The notes under the pieces were generated by a model. That model was not told where the DNA came from. It saw only the letters and a program-made list of their open reading frames with translations, and did not search any database. A DNA stretch of 18,507 nucleotides from Verrucomicrobiaceae bacterium (GTDB lineage: Bacteria; Verrucomicrobiota; Verrucomicrobiia; Verrucomicrobiales; Akkermansiaceae), in contig JAIXVN010000037.1 of the NCBI GenBank assembly GCA_027483005.1, positions 1-18,507 on the forward strand. Reading direction: 5' to 3'. Positions 6,218-14,720 of the stretch are shown here, in pieces (the first letter of the stretch is position 1; each line of letters begins with the position of its first letter). The translations under genes and the position numbers were made by a program.

Positions 6218-8554
6218 TCAGTTCGAGTCCTCGTTCCTCACCACGGTGCCGGCGTCGGATTCTTCTGGCTTCCCGGCGTTGTTCCCAGCCCACTCGACCT
6301 TCAGCGGGCTTTCGGTGACGAGTTTCATGTCGCGTGACGGAGCGGCGATGGCGATGCCGGCATCGGCGAAGCTCTTGCCGATCATGTAGCGCAGATCACT
6401 GGCGACCACCGAGGAGTTGGTCTTGCTGTCCAGCTCGATCCAGAAGTTCAGGCTGAAGATGAGGGCGTTGTCGCCGAAGTCCTCAAACAGCGCCACCGGA
6501 GGCGGATCCTTCAGCACCAGGCCATGACGGTCGGCGCAATCGACCAGGATCTCGGCCACCTTCTGGATCGGCGATTGATGGTCCACTCCCACCCGCACGC
6601 TGCGGCGGATGTGGCGGTTGCTGTGGGTCCAGTTGGTGACCCGGCTTTCGAGAAACAGCGAGTTCGGGATCAGGGTCTCGATGCCGTCGCCACTGCGGAG
6701 CACCGAGGAGCGGGTGTTGATTTCCGCGACCGTGCCGACCACTCCGCCGATGTCGAGGATGTCCCCGACGCGGATGTTCCGCTCGAACAGGACGATGATG
6801 CCGCTGATGAAATTCTTGATCAGGGTCTGGGTGCCGAAGCCGACGCCGATGACCAGGGCCCCACCGAGGAAGGCGAAGACGGTGAGCGGAATGTTGAGGA
6901 TCTTCAGTGTGGCGACGCCCAACAGGAATCCGATCAGGGCCATCACCCAGCGTCGCAGCGTGGCGCTCTGGGCTTCTCCGATGTGGCCCTTGCTGACCAC
7001 GACCCGATGCACCCGGCGGGTGATTTTTGAAGCCACCACGTAGCCGATCACGAACAGCAGGATGGCGATGATCAGCTGGCCCAGCGGCAGGGTTTCCTGC
7101 TTGAGGACTTTCTGGCCGTTGGCATCGATCCGCTCGACGTCGTAGTCCCAGACACCGACATTCCAGATTTTTTTGACGCCGAGCCGGAAGCTGTCCCAGC
7201 CATCGCTGACGCGCTGGCCGACCGAGCGCTGGGCAAGGATCTGATCGAAGTCGCCGAGCCAGGCATTGAGCTGGCGCTGCTGGAGATCGACGGTCCTGGC
7301 CAGGCGCTGAATCACATCGAGCTTGTCGCGCAGATCCGCGCACTGGTCATTCACCAGCGGGACCTTGGGGTCATTCTGCGGCATCGAAAGGGCCCGCGCC
7401 TCCTGGCTGCGGAGCTCCGACCCGGCGACGGAGATTTCATTGGCGGCGAAGATCCCCCAAGCCTTCGATTGATCGCGCATCGTCCGCAGCGACTTGAGGG
7501 CTCCCTCGCGGGCATTCACCTCGGTGACGGTCATCAGCACCCGGCGGCTCTGGTAGGCATCGGGGACCTGGGACTCGAGTTGCTCGAGGGCATTGAGGGT
7601 ATCGAGGGAGAACTGCAGGCTGTCCACCCGCGTGGTCGAGGCCTCGATCCGCGCGGTGAGCAAGGCGTCCGGCTTCTCCTCGCTGATCTGGCTTTCGAGC
7701 TTCCGCCGATTCGAGAGCGCGGCGTTGTAACGCTTCCGGATTTCCTCGCCCTCTTTTGCCAGCGCGGCCTGGCGGGTCGTGGCGGACTTGCGGACCTGGG
7801 CGAAATCGTCATCGGAAAGAAAGGCGCGCGATTCGATCTGGGCGAGTTGTTTCTCCACAAAGGCCAGCCTCGAACCGGCCTCCGAGAGCAGTTCGCGCTG
7901 CTGGTTGATGAGCTGGTTGAAGAGCCCGATGCGTGCAGCGATCGACCGGCAGCGCAGCCGGGCGGCCTCCATCCGCCAGGCGGCATCAACGGCACCGGGA
8001 CTGCGGGCGGAGACTCCGGAGGCGAGCCGATAGGCTTCGTCGGCCACCTTCGCTTCGGCGGAGGATTCGTTCATCCGGTTCTCGAACAGCTTCAGCGTCG
8101 AGGCCGAGGTCGAGTAACGCTCGTTGGCGACGTCCCGCTGGTTCCTCAGGTCATCGATCCACAGCACGGAATAGGGAGGCCCCTCGACGAAGCCCTTCCA
8201 CGACTCCAACTGCGCGGCGGCCTTCTTTGCAGACTCCGCAGCCTCCGCCACCGAGGTCAGCGACTTCAACTGCCGCTCCACGGAAATGATCGTCTGCTGG
8301 ACATCGCGACGCCGCTCGGAAAACTCGGTCGGCCCCACTCCCTCCGGCAGCCGGCTTTCGGCAGAAGGCTCATCGAGCCGGGAAAACTCCTCCCGTGCTT
8401 CCTTGAGCCAGCCTTGCAGGCGTTCACGGAGCTGGGCCGGAGTCTCCTCCTTTGGCAAGGCGGAGGACTCCGTCTTGGGAAGCAGTTGGGACAACTGGCC
8501 CTGCGCCGTCATCACGACGGACATCAACAAGGCGGCGACCAGGCTTCGGAACAT
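6218..8554 (-). CDS. MscS-family mechanosensitive channel with large periplasmic coiled-coil domain
   Basis: 778-aa ion channel that would release solutes under hypo-osmotic stress. An N-terminal signal peptide (MFRSLVAALLMSVVMTAQGQ) is followed by about 450 residues rich in Ala, Glu, Arg and Leu with long helical, coiled-coil-like stretches, presumably periplasmic. Transmembrane segments lie near residues 490-510 and 534-553. The pore helix around 555-590 contains the Gly/Ala-rich GGALVIGVGFGTQTLIKN. The MscS beta domain follows (FERNIRVGDIL, GTVAEINTRSSVLRSGDG, IPNSLF, then TNWTHSN), then the C-terminal alpha/beta domain ending APSRDMKLV. Compared with MscK/MscM it keeps the big periplasmic part but has only about three membrane helices. 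It starts 42 nt after the transglutaminase-like gene on the same strand, probably the last gene of the rsgA operon. Confidence 0.93.
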   Translation of the reverse strand: MFRSLVAALLMSVVMTAQGQLSQLLPKTESSALPKEETPAQLRERLQGWLKEAREEFSRLDEPSAESRLPEGVGPTEFSERRRDVQQTIISVERQLKSLTSVAEAAESAKKAAAQLESWKGFVEGPPYSVLWIDDLRNQRDVANERYSTSASTLKLFENRMNESSAEAKVADEAYRLASGVSARSPGAVDAAWRMEAARLRCRSIAARIGLFNQLINQQRELLSEAGSRLAFVEKQLAQIESRAFLSDDDFAQVRKSATTRQAALAKEGEEIRKRYNAALSNRRKLESQISEEKPDALLTARIEASTTRVDSLQFSLDTLNALEQLESQVPDAYQSRRVLMTVTEVNAREGALKSLRTMRDQSKAWGIFAANEISVAGSELRSQEARALSMPQNDPKVPLVNDQCADLRDKLDVIQRLARTVDLQQRQLNAWLGDFDQILAQRSVGQRVSDGWDSFRLGVKKIWNVGVWDYDVERIDANGQKVLKQETLPLGQLIIAILLFVIGYVVASKITRRVHRVVVSKGHIGEAQSATLRRWVMALIGFLLGVATLKILNIPLTVFAFLGGALVIGVGFGTQTLIKNFISGIIVLFERNIRVGDILDIGGVVGTVAEINTRSSVLRSGDGIETLIPNSLFLESRVTNWTHSNRHIRRSVRVGVDHQSPIQKVAEILVDCADRHGLVLKDPPPVALFEDFGDNALIFSLNFWIELDSKTNSSVVASDLRYMIGKSFADAGIAIAAPSRDMKLVTESPLKVEWAGNNAGKPEESDAGTVVRNEDSN

Positions 8555-8596
8555 GTCCCGAGCTTCTGTGTAGCCGTGACCAAGCTCAAGACCGGA

Positions 8597-10846
8597 TCAC
8601 AGCGCCCCGCGCTCGGCCTGCTCCATCAGGCGGTCCATCCGCTTCTCCAGCATCTCGGCGCGACTGACCTCGCCGACGGTGCGGTAGTAGCCACAGATGG
8701 TCCGGTAGATGTCAGCTTCCGTCTTGGCGCGGAACCAGTCCTTGGTGCCGGTTTCGACGACGCGCTTGAAGGCGAGTTCGATGTCGCGCACCACCTTCTT
8801 GCCCTGTTCCTGATCATCCTTGAAGTAGCTGAAATAGTCCTCGGCCATCATCTTGAAGCCGGTGATGCCGCCGCCATACTCGCGCATGGCGGTTTCATAG
8901 AGCCGGGAAATGTCGCGCTTCGAGTTGGCGTCGTTGCGCTTCATCATCAGCTCGGCCTCGCGCTTCAGGGAGGAGGCGATCAGGTCCTTCTGCTCGCCGG
9001 AGTTGCGCTCGATCCGGCGGCGGTCGCGGGCGAGCGAGCGCTTGGCGTCGTTCTCGTCGCCATAGGGGAAAAGGTGCTCGCTCTCGGCCTTGGCGGCCAG
9101 CTCGGCCATCCGCGGGTTCTCCTTGAATTCGCGGCGCATGCGGCCGACGAAATCCTTCCACTCGGCCAGGATGCCCGGCTCGGCGGGATCGGAGGCTTTC
9201 TCGGTCTTCTTCTCCAGCTCGCGATACAGACGGCCCCAGGTCTCGGTGAACGAGGGCCCCAGCAGGTTGGCCAGCTTCGCGATTTCCGCGACCATCTCGT
9301 CCTTGGTACGAGAGGCATAGTAATCCGCCAGCCACAGGTGGCGGAAGACCGACATCGTGACGATCTGGCTCTGGTGCTCGCGGTCCGCCCAGAGCTGGAC
9401 TTCCTGTTCGGTGATCGAGCCTCCCGTCTGCGGATTTCCAGCCTGGCCCTTCGAGACCCCGCCGATGCGGCCGATGCCGGTGGTCCACTCGTCATCCTGG
9501 ATCTTCGCGGCGACCCAGGCGTGTCCGCCGAGATCGGTTTCGCCCGCCATGATCATCGCCGGAATGCCGTTGGCGCGGGCGGTGTTGGCACAGAAATAGG
9601 ATTGGTCACCGCAGATGCCGCCTTCCTTGAGGATCTCCGCGAAGGTGTATTCCTCATAAGGATTGAGACCCTTCACGGCGCGTTCCATCAGGTACTCGAT
9701 CATCCCGTAGGCATTGCCCCAGTTCTTGCGGCGGAGGCTCATCTTGGCGACGGCCCACTCCATTTCAGAGACGGAAATCGGCGCGCAAACGGCCCAGACC
9801 AGATCGCGGGCCTCCATGCGGTCAACCGAGGTCGCCAGCTTGCCCTTCTCGTTCTTCTCGATGTACCAGAGATAACGCTTCAGCGGATCGACCTTGGCCT
9901 CGGCCGCATACTCGCCGCCCTTGTCGGGCGTGGTGATCCGGACGTCCTGGTCGAAGACCACGGCGCAGGCGAGGGCGAGGTTGAAATACTGCTTGGCCTT
10001 GTCGGGCTTCTGGGACCAGGCATCGCGCAGGAACATCAGGACCTTCCCGCCATCGTCCTCGGGCTTGATGGTGAGCAGCATCTGCTCCATGGCCGCGTCG
10101 TTGGTGAGCAGCCAGGCCAGCATTTCGCCGGTGTAGATGTCCTGGGCGACCTCGATGAGCTCCGGTTCGGAGAAACGGCCGAGCACCTTCCAGCGGAGCA
10201 TCGCCTGATAGAGCACGGACTCCTTCCAGACTCCGTCGAAACGGTTCCGTCCCTCCGGCATGGAAACCTTGGCCAGTCCGACGTCGATCGACCTGGAAAG
10301 CAGTCCACGGTAGGCATCCCAGGTGTGGTTGTTGAGCGCCCGCAGCAGCAGCTTCCGGTCCCGGCTGGTGTGAATCTCACGAGTGGCATCCTGTCCGACA
10401 AGCAGGAGCGCCTCCTCTTTCGCCAGCAGGGCAGCCTCATCCTTCGACGGAGGCTCCTCGACTGGCTCGGTGGGGGAAACTTCCGGCGTGTCGGCGGCCT
10501 GGGCGACGGCGGGGGCCGGCGTGGCTTGAACCGGACGGTCCTTGGCCTCGGCGAGGATCTTCCCGAGGCTGGTTTCATTGTCATTCTCCGGACCCTTGGC
10601 GACAAGCGCCTGAGTCTTGGACGGAGCGGTCTTCGTTTCTGCTTCTGGCTCGGTGGGCGAGGTCTGGACGTAGTACCAAGCCCCGGCGATCCCAAGCGCC
10701 GCAACCGCCAGGGCGGTCCATTGATTGCGCTGTTCACGCCGCTCCCCTTCCAGAATGAGCTCATTGTGCAGCCCGATCGCATCGGGAACCGCAGGCGACT
10801 TCGACTTGAGCGCGGGTTTGGCGGTGGTTTTGGGAACGCGCTTCAT
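8597..10846 (-). CDS. Membrane-anchored protein with transglutaminase-like domain
   Basis: 749-aa protein. The basic N-terminus (MKRVPKTTAKPALKSK) and one transmembrane helix at residues 43-60 (WTALAVAALGIAGAWYYV) suggest a cytoplasmic tail and a periplasmic body. A Pro/Glu/Ala-rich linker follows to about residue 140, then a mostly helical region. The transglutaminase-like core is near the middle: GGICGDQSYFCANTARANGIPA with Cys412, then GGHAWVAAK with His442. The usual Asp, a few residues after a Trp downstream of the His, is not obvious, because the sequence reads DDEWTTGIGR. It could be an inactive or unusual papain-like fold. The last 250 residues are charged and helical (TPR- or coiled-coil-like). 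It lies between rsgA (127-nt gap) and mscS (42-nt gap) on the same strand. I know no named family covering the full length. Confidence 0.85.
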   Translation of the reverse strand: MKRVPKTTAKPALKSKSPAVPDAIGLHNELILEGERREQRNQWTALAVAALGIAGAWYYVQTSPTEPEAETKTAPSKTQALVAKGPENDNETSLGKILAEAKDRPVQATPAPAVAQAADTPEVSPTEPVEEPPSKDEAALLAKEEALLLVGQDATREIHTSRDRKLLLRALNNHTWDAYRGLLSRSIDVGLAKVSMPEGRNRFDGVWKESVLYQAMLRWKVLGRFSEPELIEVAQDIYTGEMLAWLLTNDAAMEQMLLTIKPEDDGGKVLMFLRDAWSQKPDKAKQYFNLALACAVVFDQDVRITTPDKGGEYAAEAKVDPLKRYLWYIEKNEKGKLATSVDRMEARDLVWAVCAPISVSEMEWAVAKMSLRRKNWGNAYGMIEYLMERAVKGLNPYEEYTFAEILKEGGICGDQSYFCANTARANGIPAMIMAGETDLGGHAWVAAKIQDDEWTTGIGRIGGVSKGQAGNPQTGGSITEQEVQLWADREHQSQIVTMSVFRHLWLADYYASRTKDEMVAEIAKLANLLGPSFTETWGRLYRELEKKTEKASDPAEPGILAEWKDFVGRMRREFKENPRMAELAAKAESEHLFPYGDENDAKRSLARDRRRIERNSGEQKDLIASSLKREAELMMKRNDANSKRDISRLYETAMREYGGGITGFKMMAEDYFSYFKDDQEQGKKVVRDIELAFKRVVETGTKDWFRAKTEADIYRTICGYYRTVGEVSRAEMLEKRMDRLMEQAERGAL

Positions 10847-10911
10847 GGAGATGCAGGATGAAATGCTCGAGACGAAATCAATGGCCTAAGTTCCCAGAAA
10901 CCCTAAGGCCG

Positions 10912-10940
10912 CCGAAACCCGCTGGCAATGAGGTTTTCGG
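10912..10940 (-). terminator. Imperfect hairpin between rsgA and the transglutaminase-like gene
   Basis: CCGAAACC (10912-10919) pairs with GGTTTTCGG (10932-10940) with one bulged base and a 12-nt loop. A second weaker dyad flanks it (GGCCTAAG / CTAAGGCC, one mismatch). No T-run follows on the minus strand, so it is at best an attenuator or a processing site within the operon. Confidence 0.2.
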
Positions 10941-10973
10941 GGCGAGAAGAAGCCGATATGGACAGGCCCATCC

Positions 10974-12080
10974 TCAACTGTCGTCGCCACGCTCGTCTTT
11001 CTCCAACTGGATGCGATCGTTCAAATTGCGAGCCTTCACGCGGTTGTTCCGCTTCGCCCAGCGCTCGACCGACATCTGCCGCTTCTTGGCCCGACGTTTC
11101 AACTCGGCGACCTCGGTCTCGAGATTGAGGAAACTTTCATAACGCCCGAGATCGAGCACACCGGCATCCACCGCACCACGGATCGCGCAGCCAGCGTCCT
11201 TCTGGTGCTTGCAGTCGGCGAACTTGCACTCGGCGGAAAGCATTTCCACGTCGGCGAAACTTTCCCGCAGCGTGACCTCGTCGGTCCACATCTGGATCTC
11301 CCGCATGCCGGGGTTGTCGATCAGCATGCCGCCGCCCCGCAGCGGGACGAGCTCGCGGGAGGTGGTGGTGTGGCGACCCTTTCCGGTCACCTCGTTGCAA
11401 TCGCCGGTCCACATCCATTCCTCGCCGTAGAGCTGGTTGACGAGGGTCGATTTCCCGACACCGGATGAGCCGACGACGCACATCGTGGTGCCCGGCGTGA
11501 GGTAGGACTTCAGGACCTTCAAGCCATGGCGGTTCACCGCGCTGGTGATGTAGATCTTCGCCTCCGGGCAGAGCGCCTGGAGTTCCTCGGCGGCGGCGAC
11601 GTTCTGCTTCTTGGGAAACAGGTCGGACTTGTTGATCAGCACCACCGGCATCGCGCCGCTGCGGCTGATCAGGGAGAAATACCGCTCCATCCGGCGCGGG
11701 TTGTAGTCGGGCCCGGCATCGGTCACCACGGCCACGACGTCGATGTTCGCGCCGATGACCTGCTCCTCGGAACTTTTTCCCGGCATCTTCCTGGAAAAGC
11801 AGGACCGCCGGGGCAGGAGGTGGCGGATGACGTGGTCCTGGTTCTCATCGCCCATCTCGACGAGCACCCAGTCGCCGACGGCGGGCAGGGCGGCATCGTT
11901 CGGGGCGTCGTGCCAGACCTTGCCGGAAAGGACGAGGTCGATTTCCTCGCCACCTTCAATGAACGCTCCGAAGTTGATCGTGGTCTCCCGGATCAGCCGC
12001 GCGGGCACCCAGTTCTTGTGGGCAAAGGGCTCGCGGGCCTTTTCAAAGTGATCGGACCAGCCGAGTTGGAGCAGCGTCAC
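10974..12080 (-). CDS. rsgA: Ribosome small-subunit-dependent GTPase A (RsgA/YjeQ)
   Basis: Circularly permuted GTPase that checks late 30S subunit maturation. It has 368 aa, normal for the family. An OB-fold region comes first (PAVGDWVLVE, then LPRRSCFSRK). The GTPase motifs follow in permuted order: G4 NKSD (150-153), G5 ITSA, G1 GSSGVGKST (204-212, Lys210), the switch segment GKGRHTTTSREL, and G3 DNPG (255-258). The C-terminal zinc knuckle is complete: Cys285-x4-Cys290-x-His292-x5-Cys298. The basic C-terminus (ELKRRAKKRQ, RWAKRNNRVKAR) would contact rRNA. The start is GTG at 12080, which places LQLGWSDHF at the usual N-terminal position; no later Met fits. No clear Shine-Dalgarno is seen. 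It heads the gene pair encoding the transglutaminase-like protein and the MscS channel. Confidence 0.97.
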   Translation of the reverse strand: MTLLQLGWSDHFEKAREPFAHKNWVPARLIRETTINFGAFIEGGEEIDLVLSGKVWHDAPNDAALPAVGDWVLVEMGDENQDHVIRHLLPRRSCFSRKMPGKSSEEQVIGANIDVVAVVTDAGPDYNPRRMERYFSLISRSGAMPVVLINKSDLFPKKQNVAAAEELQALCPEAKIYITSAVNRHGLKVLKSYLTPGTTMCVVGSSGVGKSTLVNQLYGEEWMWTGDCNEVTGKGRHTTTSRELVPLRGGGMLIDNPGMREIQMWTDEVTLRESFADVEMLSAECKFADCKHQKDAGCAIRGAVDAGVLDLGRYESFLNLETEVAELKRRAKKRQMSVERWAKRNNRVKARNLNDRIQLEKDERGDDS

Positions 12081-12098
12081 GGGAGAACGATCGGAGTG

Positions 12099-12138
12099 AA
12101 AACAAAACGGCCCGGAGCCCCGAAGGACGCCGGGCCGT
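12099..12138 (-). terminator. Intrinsic terminator of the fatty acid desaturase gene
   Basis: Read on the minus strand, ACGGCCCGG pairs perfectly with CCGGGCCGT (9 bp). Inside, GTCC-TTCG-GGGC adds a 4-bp stem capped by a UUCG tetraloop, separated from the outer stem by one C/T mismatch. The stem runs straight into TTTTGTTTT (12107-12099). It begins 10 nt after the desaturase stop codon and separates that gene from rsgA. Confidence 0.93.
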
Positions 12139-12148
12139 CAGGAAGAGA

Positions 12149-13282
12149 TCAGGCTGGCAGCGGTTTGCAAACCTCGGCGAGGCGGTCAAGCACCTCACGG
12201 GTTTCCTCGGTCCAACGGCGCAACGCCTTGCGGGAAAGATCCACGCGACCGACCATGGCGGCCTCGAGTTCGTTGTAGCTGGCGGTCAGGCGCTCGACGA
12301 GGGCGTTGGCGCTCTCGATCGCCTTGTCGCGCCATGGGTGGTGCTCACCCAGGCTCTTGAGGCGGGCCAGTTCGGCATCGGCGTGGCGGCGGGCTTCCAT
12401 CATCTGGGCCAGCACGACCTTGCTTTCCGGCACGCGACGGAGATCCGAGGCGAGGCCGACCTTGGCAAGCAGCCAGATGGCCCACTTGGTCGGGTCGAAG
12501 TTCCAGGGCTTCACGCCGTTGCGGTAGTCGTGTTGGAACTCGTGGTGATAGTTGTGGTAGCCCTCGCCGAAGGTCACGAGCGACATGACGAAGCTGTCAC
12601 GGGCGCTGCAGCGGGTGGAGTAAGGCTGCTCACCGATGGTGTGGCAGAGCGAGTTGATGAAGAAGGTGCACTGCTGGACGAGGAACACGCGGAGCACGCC
12701 GGCAAGGAGGAAACCGCCGAGCGCACCGGTCCATGGATCGAGGCCGTGGGTGGCGTTCCAGAGGTAGCCGAGGCCAGCGGGAAGAAGCAGGCCGACGACG
12801 AGGGCGATCAGCTTGTCCCAGCGGTGCTGCCACATCACCAGCTTGTCCTTGCGGAGGTCGGCGACGTTGTCGAGCGGCGGAACGGGATCGAGCTTGAACA
12901 GGATCCAGCCGATGTGCGCCCAGAAGAAGCCCTTCGAAATGTCATAGGGATCTTCATCGTGGTCGGTGTGCTTGTGGTGGCGGCGATGGTCGGACACCCA
13001 GTTCAGCGCGGAGTTTTCAAACGCACAGGCCCCGAAGACCAACGTCGCGAGACGGATCGGCCACTTGGCGCGGAACGAGAGGTGGGAAAACAGGCGGTGG
13101 TAGCCGAGCGTGATGCTCATCCCGGTGGCAATGATGTAGAACAGCAGCATTCCGAGCTGGAAGCCGTTGATGCCATGATGCCAGAGGTAGATCGGGGAAG
13201 CGATGAGGGCCGTCAGGCAGATCACCCCGAGGAATGCGGTGTTGAGCCAGTTGACCCGTTCGAAGGGAATCTTGAGGTTCAT
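12149..13282 (-). CDS. Membrane fatty acid (delta-9 type acyl) desaturase
   Basis: Di-iron membrane enzyme of 377 aa that inserts a cis double bond into saturated acyl chains, keeping membranes fluid. All three His boxes of the acyl-CoA/acyl-lipid delta-9 group are present: HRLFSH (62-67), HRRHH (99-103) and HNYHH (243-247). Hydrophobic segments lie at about 14-33, 41-60, 76-92, 155-172 and 185-205. After the catalytic core, which ends near residue 290, there is an unusual extension of about 85 charged helical residues (MMEARRHADAELARLK, then ALVERLTASYNELEAA). It could mediate dimerisation or bind an electron donor. The ATG at 13282 has no Shine-Dalgarno. A candidate promoter lies 28-56 nt upstream and a strong terminator follows. 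RhlE helicase is the upstream neighbour. Confidence 0.95.
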   Translation of the reverse strand: MNLKIPFERVNWLNTAFLGVICLTALIASPIYLWHHGINGFQLGMLLFYIIATGMSITLGYHRLFSHLSFRAKWPIRLATLVFGACAFENSALNWVSDHRRHHKHTDHDEDPYDISKGFFWAHIGWILFKLDPVPPLDNVADLRKDKLVMWQHRWDKLIALVVGLLLPAGLGYLWNATHGLDPWTGALGGFLLAGVLRVFLVQQCTFFINSLCHTIGEQPYSTRCSARDSFVMSLVTFGEGYHNYHHEFQHDYRNGVKPWNFDPTKWAIWLLAKVGLASDLRRVPESKVVLAQMMEARRHADAELARLKSLGEHHPWRDKAIESANALVERLTASYNELEAAMVGRVDLSRKALRRWTEETREVLDRLAEVCKPLPA

Positions 13283-13309
13283 GTGATGGTGTTAGAAGAG
13301 GATGAGGGT

Positions 13310-13338
13310 TGTTTACGAGAAGGAAGCAACGAGGTCAA
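13310..13338 (-). promoter_or_regulatory. Candidate sigma70-type promoter of the desaturase gene
   Basis: On the minus strand, TTGACC (13338-13333, 5/6 to the -35) is followed after 17 nt by TAAACA (13315-13310), only 3/6 to the -10. The transcription start would be near 13303, giving a leader of about 20 nt without a Shine-Dalgarno. The weak -10 makes this tentative. Confidence 0.35.
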
Positions 13339-13391
13339 TCTCCAGCGCGGCAGCCTCGGGCCAATAGAGCCCTGATCAGAATCGCCGCACG

Positions 13392-13407
13392 GGATTTCGT
13401 AAAATCC
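13392..13407. promoter_or_regulatory. 6-4-6 dyad between helicase and desaturase
   Basis: GGATTT, CGTA, AAATCC is a perfect inverted repeat, 8 nt past the helicase stop and about 55 nt upstream of the candidate desaturase -35. It could be a regulator site for the desaturase or a small hairpin at the helicase mRNA end. No T-run supports termination. Confidence 0.3.
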
Positions 13408-13414
13408 GGTCAAT

Positions 13415-14710
13415 TCAGTCGCGGAACGAGCGTCCGCCACCCCCCGAGCTGCGGGCCGGACCACTGCGGCCACGTCCCCCACCCTGCTGCGGACGACCGC
13501 CTTGCGGGCGACCTCCCTGGCCACGACCCCCACCGCCGCGCGGCGGGGCCGGTGGGACGTAGGAGTTCGGGGAAAGTTTCGGCTCGTCGCCTTCGAGGAC
13601 GGAGCAGGTCAGGCGGTTGCCGGTGAGCTTTTCGATGTCGCGCAGCTTTTCGCGGTCCTCCGGGGCCACCAGCGTCACGGAAACACCCGTCGATCCGGCC
13701 CGACCGGTGCGGCCGATGCGGTGGATGTAGTCTTCCGGCACCATCGGCAGGTCGAAGTTGATGACGTGGGAAATCCCGTCGATGTCCAGCCCGCGGGCGG
13801 CGACGTCGGTGGCGATGAGCAGCCTCACCTCACCCTTGCGCATCTGTTCGACGGTGCGCTTGCGGACGCCCTGGCTCTTGTCGCCATGAAGGGCGGCACA
13901 GGCGTGGCCATCCTGCTGGAGGGCCTTGCACAGGCGGTCGGCGCGACGCTTCGTGCCGGTGAAAATGACGGCCTGCTGAAGGGTCGGGTCGCCGAGCCAG
14001 TGGTCGAGGAGGCGGCGCTTGTGATCGACGCTGTCGACGTGGAACATGCGCTGGTCGATGCCTTCGTGCTTCACCTTGTTGGCGGCGAGTTCGACCTGTT
14101 CCGGCTGGTTCAGCAGCTCCAAGGCCACCTTTTTCACCGCGCCTTCGAGGGTGGCGGAGAAAAGCAGGCCCTGGCGCTTCTGCGGGAGGTAGCTGGCGAT
14201 CTGGCGGACCGGCTTCACGAAGCCCATGTCGAGCATGCGGTCAGCCTCGTCGAGGACCAGGAATTCCACGTTGGAAAGATCGACACGCTTCTGGTCGAGG
14301 TGGTCGATCAGGCGGCCGGGAGTGGCCACCAGCAGGTCCAGCGGGCGGGAAAGCAGTTGATACTGCGGGCCGTAGCCGACGCCACCGACGACCAATCCGA
14401 AGGACAGGCCGGAGTGCTTGCCGAAGCGGCGGGCCTCATTGAGGACCTGCTCGGCGAGCTCGCGGGTGGGGGCCAGGACAAGGGCGCGCGGCCCACGGCG
14501 TCCAGTGCCGGGCTTCGCCATCAGGCGGTGCAGCATCGGCAGCACGAAGGAGGCGGTTTTCCCGGTTCCGGTCTGCGCGGAGGCCATCAGGTCCTTGCCG
14601 GCGAGGATGATCGGGATCGAAAGACGCTGGATGTCGGTCGGTGTCTCATAACCACCCTCCTTGACGGCTTTGGCGAGGGCGGGGTTCAATTCAAACGAGT
14701 CAAATGTCAT
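13415..14710 (-). CDS. rhlE: DEAD-box ATP-dependent RNA helicase, RhlE type
   Basis: 431-aa RNA helicase that remodels structured RNA in ribosome assembly and mRNA decay, often important in the cold. Visible motifs: upstream aromatic Phe6 and Q-motif Gln28, Walker A AQTGTGKT with Lys51, Ia PTRELAEQ, TPGRLIDHL, DEAD at 154-157, SAT at 185-187, then IFTGTKRRADRL, ATDVAARGLDID and HRIGRTGRAG (330-339). The last 40 residues are an Arg-Gly-Gly-rich tail (GGGGRGQGGRPQGGRPQQGG), typical of RNA-binding RhlE tails. The ATG at 14710 gives the standard TFDSFEL N-terminus; an in-frame TTG 60 nt upstream is less likely. No Shine-Dalgarno precedes 14710, but a 22-codon ORF with a strong one ends 11 nt upstream. 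Confidence 0.96.
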   Translation of the reverse strand: MTFDSFELNPALAKAVKEGGYETPTDIQRLSIPIILAGKDLMASAQTGTGKTASFVLPMLHRLMAKPGTGRRGPRALVLAPTRELAEQVLNEARRFGKHSGLSFGLVVGGVGYGPQYQLLSRPLDLLVATPGRLIDHLDQKRVDLSNVEFLVLDEADRMLDMGFVKPVRQIASYLPQKRQGLLFSATLEGAVKKVALELLNQPEQVELAANKVKHEGIDQRMFHVDSVDHKRRLLDHWLGDPTLQQAVIFTGTKRRADRLCKALQQDGHACAALHGDKSQGVRKRTVEQMRKGEVRLLIATDVAARGLDIDGISHVINFDLPMVPEDYIHRIGRTGRAGSTGVSVTLVAPEDREKLRDIEKLTGNRLTCSVLEGDEPKLSPNSYVPPAPPRGGGGRGQGGRPQGGRPQQGGGRGRSGPARSSGGGGRSFRD

Positions 14711-14720
14711 GTATTCAGTT

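Noticed and set aside
7469..10861. A 1130-codon open frame on the plus strand, antisense to the mscS and transglutaminase-like genes
   Set aside because: It spans two well-supported minus-strand genes and their gap, has no domain pattern, and shows the Gly/Leu/His/Arg-rich composition of an antisense frame in high-GC DNA.
12338..13375. A 345-codon plus-strand frame opposite the desaturase
   Set aside because: It mirrors the His-box gene and is rich in Val, Glu and Gly, as expected of an antisense frame.
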